The position numbers were made by a program, and so were the translations under genes. From Pedobacter sp. UBA2067 (GTDB taxonomy: Bacteria > Bacteroidota > Bacteroidia > Sphingobacteriales > Sphingobacteriaceae): a DNA stretch of 26,697 bases. Each line of letters starts with the position of its first letter. Position 1 is the first letter of the stretch. The stretch is from assembly GCA_002333205.1 (NCBI GenBank), contig DDAD01000130.1:1-26697 (forward strand). Direction: 5' to 3'. Shown piece by piece: positions 8,410 through 15,000 of the stretch. Under the pieces are notes generated by a model, which worked only from the letters and a program-made list of their open reading frames with translations, did not search any database and had not been told where the DNA came from.

Positions 8410-9039
8410 TTATTTTTTTCTGATGACAAATAGACCATCGCGCACAGGTAATATCAGCTTCTCTACCTGTGGGTCTTTAGCAATCTTATCATTAAATGTA
8501 ATAATATTTTTGGTATCCTTATCTTGCTGATTGCTAAGAACTTTGCCGCTCCATAACACATTGTCAACAATGATAAGTCCACCCGGACGCACTTTATCAA
8601 TCACGAGATCGAAATAGGCGCCGTTATTCTTTTTATCGGCATCGATAAATACCAGATCAAAAACTTCATCCAGTTGCGGAATGTTTTGCATTGCATCACC
8701 AAGAAGGTACACAATCTGCTTCTCATATGCAGAATCGGCGAAGTTCCGGCGTACCATATCTTCCAGTTCCACATTGACGTCTAAGGTGTATAACTTGCCT
8801 TCCGGCTGCAGGCCTTCAGCCAGGCAAAGTGTTGCATAACCGGTAAAAGTGCCAACTTCAAGAATACGTTTAGGGTTTACCAGCTTGCTCAGCATACTTA
8901 AAACACGCCCCTGATAGTGGCCGGACAGCATGCGCGGCATCAGCACTTTCAGGTTGGTTTCGCGGTTTATCCGTTGCAATAATTCGCTTTCGGGTTCGCA
9001 GTATTGTAGTAGTAAATTTTGCAGGTCTTCGTTAATCAT
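8410..9039 (-). CDS. Class I SAM-dependent O-methyltransferase (COG4122 type)
   Basis: This is a 209-residue cytoplasmic enzyme of the catechol/caffeoyl-CoA O-methyltransferase-like family. The SAM-binding loop EVGTFTG is at about 61-67, an acidic TLDVN strand follows, FIDADKKNN (about 131-139) carries the metal-binding and catalytic acidic residues, and IIVDNVLW is at about 156-163. Length is typical of bacterial members such as YrrM. The substrate cannot be deduced. A tRNA hydroxyuridine methyltransferase role (TrmR in Bacillus) is known for a relative, but I have no specific evidence for it here. It starts 19 bases after ruvX and ends 2 bases before a glucosaminidase gene, consistent with one operon. 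Confidence 0.93.
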   Translation of the reverse strand: MINEDLQNLLLQYCEPESELLQRINRETNLKVLMPRMLSGHYQGRVLSMLSKLVNPKRILEVGTFTGYATLCLAEGLQPEGKLYTLDVNVELEDMVRRNFADSAYEKQIVYLLGDAMQNIPQLDEVFDLVFIDADKKNNGAYFDLVIDKVRPGGLIIVDNVLWSGKVLSNQQDKDTKNIITFNDKIAKDPQVEKLILPVRDGLFVIRKK

Positions 9040-9058
9040 GTGTTTGCTGGTATTTGAA

Positions 9059-9472
9059 TTAACGGCGACTTTCCATGAAATATTGTAATATCAATGTCGC
9101 CGAGATGGTGTCCACCCGCTCCTTATTCTGCCGATCGCTCTTTTTAAAGCCACTTTGCATAATGGCTTGCTGCGCCATTTTAGAGGTAAAGCGCTCGTCA
9201 ACCCAGAATTGTGGGATATGTGGGAATTGCTTTTTCAAGGTTCTGGAAAAACCCACCACATGCTGTGCACTTTCAGATGGTGTATTGTCCATCTGCTTGG
9301 GGTCGCCGAGCACAAAAGCCTCTACCTGCTCCGTTAAGAGGTATTTGCTGATGTAAGCGATGATGTCTTTTGGATGCACAGTGTCCAGCCCGGTAGCAAT
9401 GATCTGGAGGGGATCGGTAACGGCGATTCCAATTCTTTTGGTGCCATAATCAAAGGCTAGTATTCTGGGCAT
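9059..9472 (-). CDS. ruvX: Putative Holliday junction resolvase RuvX / YqgF
   Basis: This is a 137-residue RNase H-fold protein. The first catalytic Asp is in LAFDYGTKRIGIAV (about 8), VLGDPKQMD follows, then WVDERFTSKMAQQ with the conserved Glu, and a C-terminal Asp in ERVDTISATLILQ. The family is essential in many bacteria and is implicated in 16S rRNA 5'-end maturation and/or Holliday junction cleavage; the sequence does not decide between them. The ATG at 9470-9472 gives the canonical MPRILAFD start. It appears to be the first gene of a minus-strand run, with a promoter element about 40 bases upstream. It is divergent from holB. Confidence 0.95.
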   Translation of the reverse strand: MPRILAFDYGTKRIGIAVTDPLQIIATGLDTVHPKDIIAYISKYLLTEQVEAFVLGDPKQMDNTPSESAQHVVGFSRTLKKQFPHIPQFWVDERFTSKMAQQAIMQSGFKKSDRQNKERVDTISATLILQYFMESRR

Positions 9473-9511
9473 AGGATTTTATATGAGCAATAAGCAGCTG
9501 TATTTGAAAGG

Positions 9512-9519
9512 CAAAGGTA
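9512..9519 (-). promoter_or_regulatory. Candidate -7 element for ruvX operon
   Basis: The minus strand reads TACCTTTG, an exact match to the Bacteroidetes TAnnTTTG element, about 40 bases upstream of the ruvX ATG. It would give a leader of roughly 30 bases. No clear TTTG -33 element is visible, so support is partial. Confidence 0.42.
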
Positions 9520-9626
9520 AGGAATTTAAATTTAGTGGCTTTTTGGAGGGGGTACAGACAGCTGGAGTTGAAGTACAGGTGATTGGGCGGTAACAGCGTT
9601 TGTGTTGTGACGTACTTGCTAGGTAA

Positions 9627-9694
9627 TTGGTAGGGGGTTGACAAGGGGTTGGCAAGTGTGGAGACGTGCCAAGGCCCTCTCAACCCCCTGTTAA
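9627..9694. repeat. Long GC-rich imperfect hairpin with internal tandem repeat
   Basis: Arms AGGGGGTTGA (9632-9641) and TCAACCCCCT (9680-9689) pair perfectly. Inside them AGGG pairs with CCCT and TTGGCA (9649-9654) with TGCCAA (9667-9672). G-T wobbles and A-T pairs could extend the base outward to about 9627 and 9694. The left arm also contains a near-perfect tandem repeat, GGGGTTGACAA then GGGGTTGGCAA. It lies upstream of both flanking genes, so it is not a terminator for them. It could be a small palindromic repeat, an operator or a structured leader. Confidence 0.6.
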
Positions 9695-9819
9695 CTACTT
9701 TCCAAACTGCTCTCATAGCCATTCTTATCAGCAGCTTTTATGGGCAGAAATCCGGTGTTGATTCAATCGGGAACGGCTGGATGCTACAGGTTCCTGAAAA
9801 ATTCACTATTTTGCAGGAA

Positions 9820-10968
9820 ATGCAGTTCAAAGACATCATAGGTCAGCAGGCCGTTAAGCAACATTTGATTCAAACCGTAAAGGAGAACCGGATCAGTCAT
9901 GCGCAGCTTTTCCTAAGCTGTGATGGCAGTGGTGCATTGGGTTTGGCTATTGCTTACGCACAGTATGTTAACTGCTTAAGTAAAACTGAAACAGATAGTT
10001 GTGGTACCTGTTCTTCCTGCAGAAAATATGAACGGTACATTCATCCCGATCTGCACTTTTCTTATCCCTTCTTTGCCTCGAAGGATGTTCGCGTGGCCGT
10101 AGATGTGTTGGAAGAGTGGCGAACGATGTTGCTACAGGACCCCTATGTGGATATGAATAGCTGGCGTGCGAGGTTAAATGCAGAAAATAAGCAGGCGAAC
10201 ATCAACATTGCAGAGTGTCACGATATCATCAAAAAATTAAGTTTCAAAGCCTTCGAAGGCGACACTAAGGTGCTGATTATGTGGCTGCCTGAATATCTGG
10301 ACCGGGGTGCAAATGCACTTTTGAAGATCATTGAGGAACCGCCTGAAAATACGCTGTTTATTTTGGTGGCCAATCATCAGGACCAGATGCTCTCTACGCT
10401 TTTATCCAGAACACAAATCACCAAGGTGCCAAAGCTTGCAGATCAGGACATTCAGGATTATTTGATTGAAAAGCATCAACTGTCAACAGAACAGGCTGCG
10501 GAATACAGCTTCCTAGCGGATGGAAACCTTATTGAAGCACGACTATTGGTCGAAAATGCTGCTAATAACAATGCTGATCTGTTTGCAGACTGGTTGCGTA
10601 TGGGTTTCAAGGGGGATGTGCCAGGAATGATGGGCTTTGTAGATAAAGCCGCTGCCTGGGGCCGGGAGAACCAAAAGAATTTTCTACGCTATGGCATCAG
10701 TTTTCTGAGAGAATGTAGTTTGTTGCTGAGTGGTGCTGATGCCCTGGTAAAGTTGCCTCCGCGTACCCTGGATACGGCTCGAAAGCTAAGTACCCACGTG
10801 CTTGATCTGAACATGGCCGATGCCATCATTTCCGAGCTGGAGCTGGCGCACTACCACATCGAGCGGAATGCCAATCCTAAAATACTCTTTTTAGATGTAT
10901 CTTTGCAGTTGGTAAAAACAATAAAATTTAAATCGTTCCCGAAAGGGACTCAATATATATACAATTAA
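9820..10968 (+). CDS. holB: DNA polymerase III subunit delta' (HolB)
   Basis: This is a 382-residue clamp-loader subunit. From the chosen start, MQFKDIIGQQAVKQHLIQTV matches the family N-terminus and has AGGA just upstream. The Walker A region reads CDGSGALGLA, lacking the catalytic Lys, as expected for delta', which does not hydrolyse ATP. A zinc-binding Cys cluster lies at about 52, 61, 64 and 67 (spacing 8, 2, 2), and IEEPPENTLFILVAN followed by LLSRTQ is the usual sensor-1 region. Delta' opens the beta clamp together with delta and DnaX. The longer frame from 9649 is rejected because the extra 57 residues look non-coding. It ends 2 bases before the PSP1 gene. Confidence 0.92.
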   Translation: MQFKDIIGQQAVKQHLIQTVKENRISHAQLFLSCDGSGALGLAIAYAQYVNCLSKTETDSCGTCSSCRKYERYIHPDLHFSYPFFASKDVRVAVDVLEEWRTMLLQDPYVDMNSWRARLNAENKQANINIAECHDIIKKLSFKAFEGDTKVLIMWLPEYLDRGANALLKIIEEPPENTLFILVANHQDQMLSTLLSRTQITKVPKLADQDIQDYLIEKHQLSTEQAAEYSFLADGNLIEARLLVENAANNNADLFADWLRMGFKGDVPGMMGFVDKAAAWGRENQKNFLRYGISFLRECSLLLSGADALVKLPPRTLDTARKLSTHVLDLNMADAIISELELAHYHIERNANPKILFLDVSLQLVKTIKFKSFPKGTQYIYN

Positions 10969-10970
10969 CT

Positions 10971-12449
10971 ATGGGATGTGGAAGTTGTTCTACAGGTGGC
11001 GGTTGCGCCCCCTCTGGCTGCAAAAGTAATGGCTCCTGCCTTACTGGAGGTTGTCAGAAATTAGAAGTTTACGATTGGCTGTCCAACCTGGATATGCCCT
11101 CCAATTATATACCGTTTCAAGTAATCGAAGTCAAATTTAAAGGTGCAAGGAAAGAATTTTTTCTAAACAACGATAACATATATCTGGAAATTGGTGAGCT
11201 GGTGGCTGTTGAAGGCCCTACCGGCGGTTATGATATCGGTCACGTTTCCTTAACCGGCGAGTTGGTTAGGATGCAGATGAAGCGCCGTAAGACAAACCTG
11301 GATCAGGTAACACGAAAAGTGTATCGCAAGGCTACCGAAGCGGACGTTGAAAAATGGAAAATTGCCAAAGGCTTAGAGTGGGAAACCATGCATAAGGCTC
11401 GGACATTGGCCCTGGATCTTCGTTTATCGATGAAGATCAGTGACGTGGATTATCAGGGCGATAAAACTAAAGCGACCTTCTTTTATACTGCAGAAGGACG
11501 TGTAGACTTTCGTGAGTTGATCAAGAAAATGGCGGAGACCTTCAGAATTCGTATTGAAATGCGCCAGATTGGTATGCGTCAGGAAGCGGGGAGATTAGGT
11601 GGTATCGGCTCTTGTGGCCGTGAGCTTTGTTGCTCTACCTGGCTTACAAATTTCAAGACGGTATCTACAGCAGCGGCAAGGTATCAGAACCTTTCCTTGA
11701 ATACCTTGAAACTTGCCGGACAGTGTGGTAAGCTGAAATGCTGTCTTAACTATGAACTTGACACGTATTTGGATGCGCTGAAAGATATTCCTGATCGCAT
11801 TGATAGTCTGCAAACGGAGATCGGCGTTGCCCGTCACCAGAAAACAGATATTTTCAAGAAAATCATGTGGTTCAGTTATCCGAATGCGGAAGACTGGATT
11901 CCTTTGAAAGTAGATCGCGTGAAAGAGATCATGGCCATGAATAAAAAGGGCCAAAAACCGGTTAACCTGAAAGAGGAGGCTTTTGAATTGGCCAGTTCTA
12001 AACCAGTTGAAAAGGTCCTTGATTACGAAAACGTTGTTGGTCAGGATAGTTTAACCCGCCTGGATGACCGCTCGAGAAATAAAAATCAGCGCAATAATAA
12101 TAACAAGAAACAGGAGCGACCGCCACGTGCGGTTCAGCAGCGTCATGCAAATGATGCGCAGAAGAAGCCTGATCAAGCACGTACTGAGGCTCCGAAAGGT
12201 GAAAACAAACGTCGTGAAGGCAGACCGCAGGATGGGAAAAGACCGGAAGGTAAACGTCCGGAACAAAGACGTCCAGATGCGAAAAAGACGCCAGTTGATG
12301 TGCCTATCGTAGAGCCTGGTATGGTTATCGTACCGGGTGCTGTAGCCGCTGAAGGTCAGCCTGGAGCAAAACCTGCAGGCAACCGGAACAACAGAAATAG
12401 GAATAACCGAAGAAGGAAGCCGGCTCAGGACAAGCCTAAAGATGAATAA
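10971..12449 (+). CDS. ricT: PSP1-domain protein, RicT/YaaT-like, with Cys-rich N-terminus and basic tail
   Basis: This is a 492-residue cytoplasmic protein. The first 28 residues hold six Cys. The PSP1 domain spans about 50-275 and carries CGRELCC (about 215-221) and CGKLKCC (about 252-258), so 12 Cys could bind metal or an Fe-S cluster. From about residue 365 the chain is low-complexity and basic, rich in Lys, Arg, Asn, Gln and Pro with repeated KRPE-like units, suggesting nucleic-acid binding. Bacillus RicT (YaaT) acts in an Fe-S complex affecting RNase Y and sporulation. Whether this homologue does the same is unknown. It sits between holB and gldH, 2 bases after the first and overlapping the second by 8. 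Confidence 0.85.
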   Translation: MGCGSCSTGGGCAPSGCKSNGSCLTGGCQKLEVYDWLSNLDMPSNYIPFQVIEVKFKGARKEFFLNNDNIYLEIGELVAVEGPTGGYDIGHVSLTGELVRMQMKRRKTNLDQVTRKVYRKATEADVEKWKIAKGLEWETMHKARTLALDLRLSMKISDVDYQGDKTKATFFYTAEGRVDFRELIKKMAETFRIRIEMRQIGMRQEAGRLGGIGSCGRELCCSTWLTNFKTVSTAAARYQNLSLNTLKLAGQCGKLKCCLNYELDTYLDALKDIPDRIDSLQTEIGVARHQKTDIFKKIMWFSYPNAEDWIPLKVDRVKEIMAMNKKGQKPVNLKEEAFELASSKPVEKVLDYENVVGQDSLTRLDDRSRNKNQRNNNNKKQERPPRAVQQRHANDAQKKPDQARTEAPKGENKRREGRPQDGKRPEGKRPEQRRPDAKKTPVDVPIVEPGMVIVPGAVAAEGQPGAKPAGNRNNRNRNNRRRKPAQDKPKDE

Positions 12450-12906
12450 GATTAAGTATTTTCTATTAATAGCCATTATTTGTATTGCAGCCAGCGGTTG
12501 CGATACAAATAATCTGGCAGATCTAAACGTCTCCATGCCTAAGCGCAACTGGAGTTACGTGAACAAGGTCAAAGCAAGCGTGGAGATCACAGATCATACC
12601 AAGCCATACACGGTGTATTTCAAGCTTCGCCATACGGCCGATTACCGCTACTCCAACATCTTTGTACTGCTGCATATCAAGGCACCGGGACAGAAGAAAA
12701 CCACGCGCAGGTTTGAGTACAAGCTTGCAGAAAAGGATGGTCAGTGGCTGGGTTCAGGCTCTGGGAACTTGTTCACTTACAAGCTGAACATGTTAACCAA
12801 TTACCATTTCCCTGCTAATGGAAAGTACGAGTTGGAGATTGAGCAAAATATGCGCGATAATCCACTTAAGGAAGTTAGTGATGCTGGCATCACGGTTTCT
12901 TATTAA
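12442..12906 (+). CDS. gldH: Gliding motility lipoprotein GldH
   Basis: This is a 154-residue lipoprotein with leader MNKIKYFLLIAIICIAASGC (acylated Cys about 20). The mature part has the GldH pattern: NWSYVNKVKASVEITD, YSNIFVLLHIK, and a C-terminal GKYELEIEQNMRDNPLKEV. GldH is required for gliding in Flavobacterium but occurs widely in non-gliding Bacteroidetes, so motility cannot be concluded. The start overlaps the upstream PSP1 gene by 8 bases, which implies co-translation. The order holB, PSP1, gldH is common in the phylum. Confidence 0.92.
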   Translation: MNKIKYFLLIAIICIAASGCDTNNLADLNVSMPKRNWSYVNKVKASVEITDHTKPYTVYFKLRHTADYRYSNIFVLLHIKAPGQKKTTRRFEYKLAEKDGQWLGSGSGNLFTYKLNMLTNYHFPANGKYELEIEQNMRDNPLKEVSDAGITVSY

Positions 12907-12960
12907 AGTTAAAGACTTCACTTTAGATTAAACATCGAAATTGCAGTACTTGCATGATAT

Positions 12961-13230
12961 TTGTCTGTGTTTCAGATTGCTGAGTATTCAAATCTGACGA
13001 AGGAGGAAAAAACGATGTATGATCAAAGCATGAAATACAAGTGGGATAACGAGAATGTGATGGAGTATGCTGTGTCTACGGCGAAAGAACAGGCAATGGC
13101 AGAAGGACTTGCAGAAGGTGAGCACAAGAAAGCCTTGGACATCGCCTTGAAGATGAAGAAAGAAGGTTTTGCGATTGACCAAATTGCTAAATTCACGGAC
13201 TTATCCATCAAAGAAATTGAGCAGCTTTAG
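12961..13230 (+). pseudogene. C-terminal remnant of Rpn family PD-(D/E)XK nuclease/transposase
   Basis: The 89-codon frame resembles only the C-terminal end of Rpn/TIGR01784-type proteins: VFQIAEYSNLTKEEKTMYDQ, a charged AMAEGLAEGEHKKALDIALK helix, and the terminal DQIAKFTDLSIKEIEQL. Full proteins are usually about 280-320 residues, and the catalytic N-terminal domain is absent. An in-frame stop precedes the fragment at 12955-12957. The frame could open at a TTG (12961) or at ATG 13015, which has AGGAGG 8 bases upstream and would give a 71-residue peptide. It lies between gldH and convergent murF and is most simply a decayed mobile-element-associated gene, though the peptide might be expressed. 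Confidence 0.72.
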
Positions 13231-13231
13231 C

Positions 13232-14533
13232 CTATAATAAAGGCAGTAGTTGCTCTAAAGCCATTCCCCTTGATCCTTTAAGCAATACAAGGCTATCTTT
13301 AACCGGAGACTGCTCCAGGTAAGTTTTTGCAGCCAGGGTATGCTCAAAGAATGTCCCTTTTAAACCTACTCTACTCGCATAGAAATCTTTTCCAATTAAG
13401 ATCACCTCATCGAAGTTCATGCTTGCGGCAAGTTCTGCAATCTTCCGGTGTTGTTCAAGAGAGGCTTCACCCATTTCAAACATATCTGCAATTATAGCGA
13501 CCTTCTTGTCAGCTGTCAGTGCTTTTAGGTTTTTCAAAGCTGCCTCCATACTGCTTGGATTGGCATTATAGAAGTCGCATATTACCTGGTTGCTGGCTGT
13601 CTTGGTAAGCTGTGAGCGATTATTGTTAGGTTGATAGGTCATTAAGCCCTGATTGATTTCGATCGCAGATACGCCGAAGAAATCACCAATGCAGATTGCG
13701 CCAAGAAGATTCTCAAAGTTATAGGTGCCCGTTAGAGTCGTTTTGGTATGGTATTGTTGGCCGGCTTTGGTCCAGGAGATCTGGAGGTATGGGTCTGACT
13801 TTTCCAGGTTACCGGAAACCCTGTTCATCGGGTCTGTGCCATAGAAAACCACCTCATTCAAGCCCGTTTCCTGAATCAACTCCATCAATATGGTGTTATC
13901 CTTATATATAAAGGTATAGCCTTTCGAAGCGGCCAGCCATTTGTACAACTCCGACTTCCCGATCTTTACGCCTTCGAAGCCACCAAAGCCTTCCAGATGC
14001 GCATGTCCGATGTTCGTTATCAGTCCGTGTGTTGGCTGTGCGATACTGCACAGAAATTCGATTTCTTTTTTATGGTTCGCACCCATCTCCACAATGGCAA
14101 TTTCTACATCAGTGCCAATGGCGAGTACGGTTAGTGGTACTCCGATGTGGTTGTTCAGGTTGCCTTTGGTCGCGAGTGTTTTGTATTTAGTACTAAGTAC
14201 CGCGTTTATCAGCTCTTTTGTTGTGGTTTTGCCATTGCTGCCCGTTAATCCAATAACAGGAATGGTAAGCTGGCTGCGGTGATGGCGTGCCAGTTCCTGT
14301 AAGGTGGTAAGGACGTCATCTACCAGAATGCAGCGGTCGCTGGTGGCATATGCTGGATTGTCAATGATGGCATAAGCGGCACCAGCCTCCAGTGCACTTG
14401 CAGCAAAGGTATTTGCATCGAACTTATCTCCTTTTAAAGCAAAGAAGAGACAGTCTTTTTGAATTGCCCGGGTGTCGGTACAGATTAAGCGGCGTTTTAG
14501 ATAAAGGGTGTAGATTTTTTCAATGATTTCCAT
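13232..14533 (-). CDS. murF: UDP-N-acetylmuramoyl-tripeptide--D-alanyl-D-alanine ligase MurF
   Basis: This is a 433-residue cytoplasmic Mur ligase that adds D-Ala-D-Ala to the UDP-MurNAc tripeptide, the last cytoplasmic peptide-stem step of peptidoglycan synthesis. An N-terminal substrate-recognition domain (about 1-85) precedes the ATP-binding domain with GLTGSNGKTTTKEL (about 95-108) and GNLNNHIGVP. The C-terminal domain begins near NNRSQL and contains DFYNANPSSMEAAL, typical of MurF. The ATG at 14531-14533 is supported by length. Its 3' end is one base from the end of the convergent Rpn remnant. It stands apart from a dcw-type cluster in this window. Confidence 0.96.
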   Translation of the reverse strand: MEIIEKIYTLYLKRRLICTDTRAIQKDCLFFALKGDKFDANTFAASALEAGAAYAIIDNPAYATSDRCILVDDVLTTLQELARHHRSQLTIPVIGLTGSNGKTTTKELINAVLSTKYKTLATKGNLNNHIGVPLTVLAIGTDVEIAIVEMGANHKKEIEFLCSIAQPTHGLITNIGHAHLEGFGGFEGVKIGKSELYKWLAASKGYTFIYKDNTILMELIQETGLNEVVFYGTDPMNRVSGNLEKSDPYLQISWTKAGQQYHTKTTLTGTYNFENLLGAICIGDFFGVSAIEINQGLMTYQPNNNRSQLTKTASNQVICDFYNANPSSMEAALKNLKALTADKKVAIIADMFEMGEASLEQHRKIAELAASMNFDEVILIGKDFYASRVGLKGTFFEHTLAAKTYLEQSPVKDSLVLLKGSRGMALEQLLPLL

Positions 14534-14656
14534 TGTACAGGTCGGGTTTGTGCATGTAAAAGTACAGCATGACCAACAAACTTGTGAATTTTAGTGAGGT
14601 TTATTCCCTTTAATGCGTCAAGTTGTAAACAGCTCTAGTGACAACTTATACTATAT

Positions 14657-14679
14657 AAACCCATTTTCAATATGGGTTT
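14657..14679. repeat. Perfect inverted repeat upstream of murF and susC1
   Basis: AAACCCAT (14657-14664) and ATGGGTTT (14672-14679) are complementary around a 7-base AT-rich loop. No gene points into it and no T-run follows directly, so it is not an ordinary terminator. It could be an operator for a dimeric regulator, but no second copy is seen. Confidence 0.4.
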
Positions 14680-14952
14680 GGCAAAGGCTTTTTGAACAGG
14701 TAAATTAGACTATTAAATCTATAACAATTGAAATCTCTACAAAAAAGACAATTAACGGCACATTAGAAACTACAAAATTGGCTGTCCACATTCCGTTTCG
14801 GGCATGTAGGGAGTCGTAAATTATTTTAACATCTCCTATAAGCAAATTTTGATTTTAAGGCTAAAAAAAGAGGTTTGACACACGTGATAGTGTTGATAAC
14901 ATAGCGAATGTTAAAAAACCAATATTTTTTCCTATTACCATTTGACTTTTAG

Positions 14953-14960
14953 TAACTTTA
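14953..14960 (+). promoter_or_regulatory. Weak -7-like element for susC1
   Basis: TAACTTTA differs from TAnnTTTG only in the last base and lies 40 bases before the susC1 ATG. No TTTG stands at the expected -33 distance; the TTTG at 14941 is too close. Confidence 0.25.
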
Positions 14961-15000
14961 AGGAATATTTACTCAAAAATTTAACAAATCTCAATTATTC

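Larger units (their letters stand above)
9473..9819. other. Divergent intergenic region ruvX / holB
   Basis: These 347 bases hold the ruvX -7 candidate, a long GC-rich hairpin at 9627-9694 and, just before holB, TATTTTG (9807-9813), which resembles a -7 element one T short. A plus-strand frame extends holB upstream through this region to 9649. Its translation is unlike any HolB N-terminus and it crosses the hairpin, so I treat it as non-coding. Confidence 0.55.
14534..15000. other. Divergent intergenic region murF / susC1
   Basis: This 467-base AT-rich spacer contains a perfect 8-base hairpin (14657-14679) and a weak -7 candidate for susC1 at 14953. No convincing ORF, tRNA or intron-like sequence is visible. 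It marks the change from the housekeeping block to the more AT-rich Sus region. Confidence 0.5.

Noticed and set aside
9649..9819. N-terminal extension of holB by 57 codons
   Set aside because: It crosses the long hairpin and does not look like HolB; the conserved start with AGGA is at 9820.
13218..13258. Weak hairpin between the Rpn remnant and murF as a shared terminator
   Set aside because: The stems are only 4-5 bases with no T-run on either strand.
14874..14902. TTGACA...GATAAC resembling a sigma-70 promoter upstream of susC1
   Set aside because: Bacteroidetes primary sigma factors use a different consensus, and the match is not positioned near the gene start.
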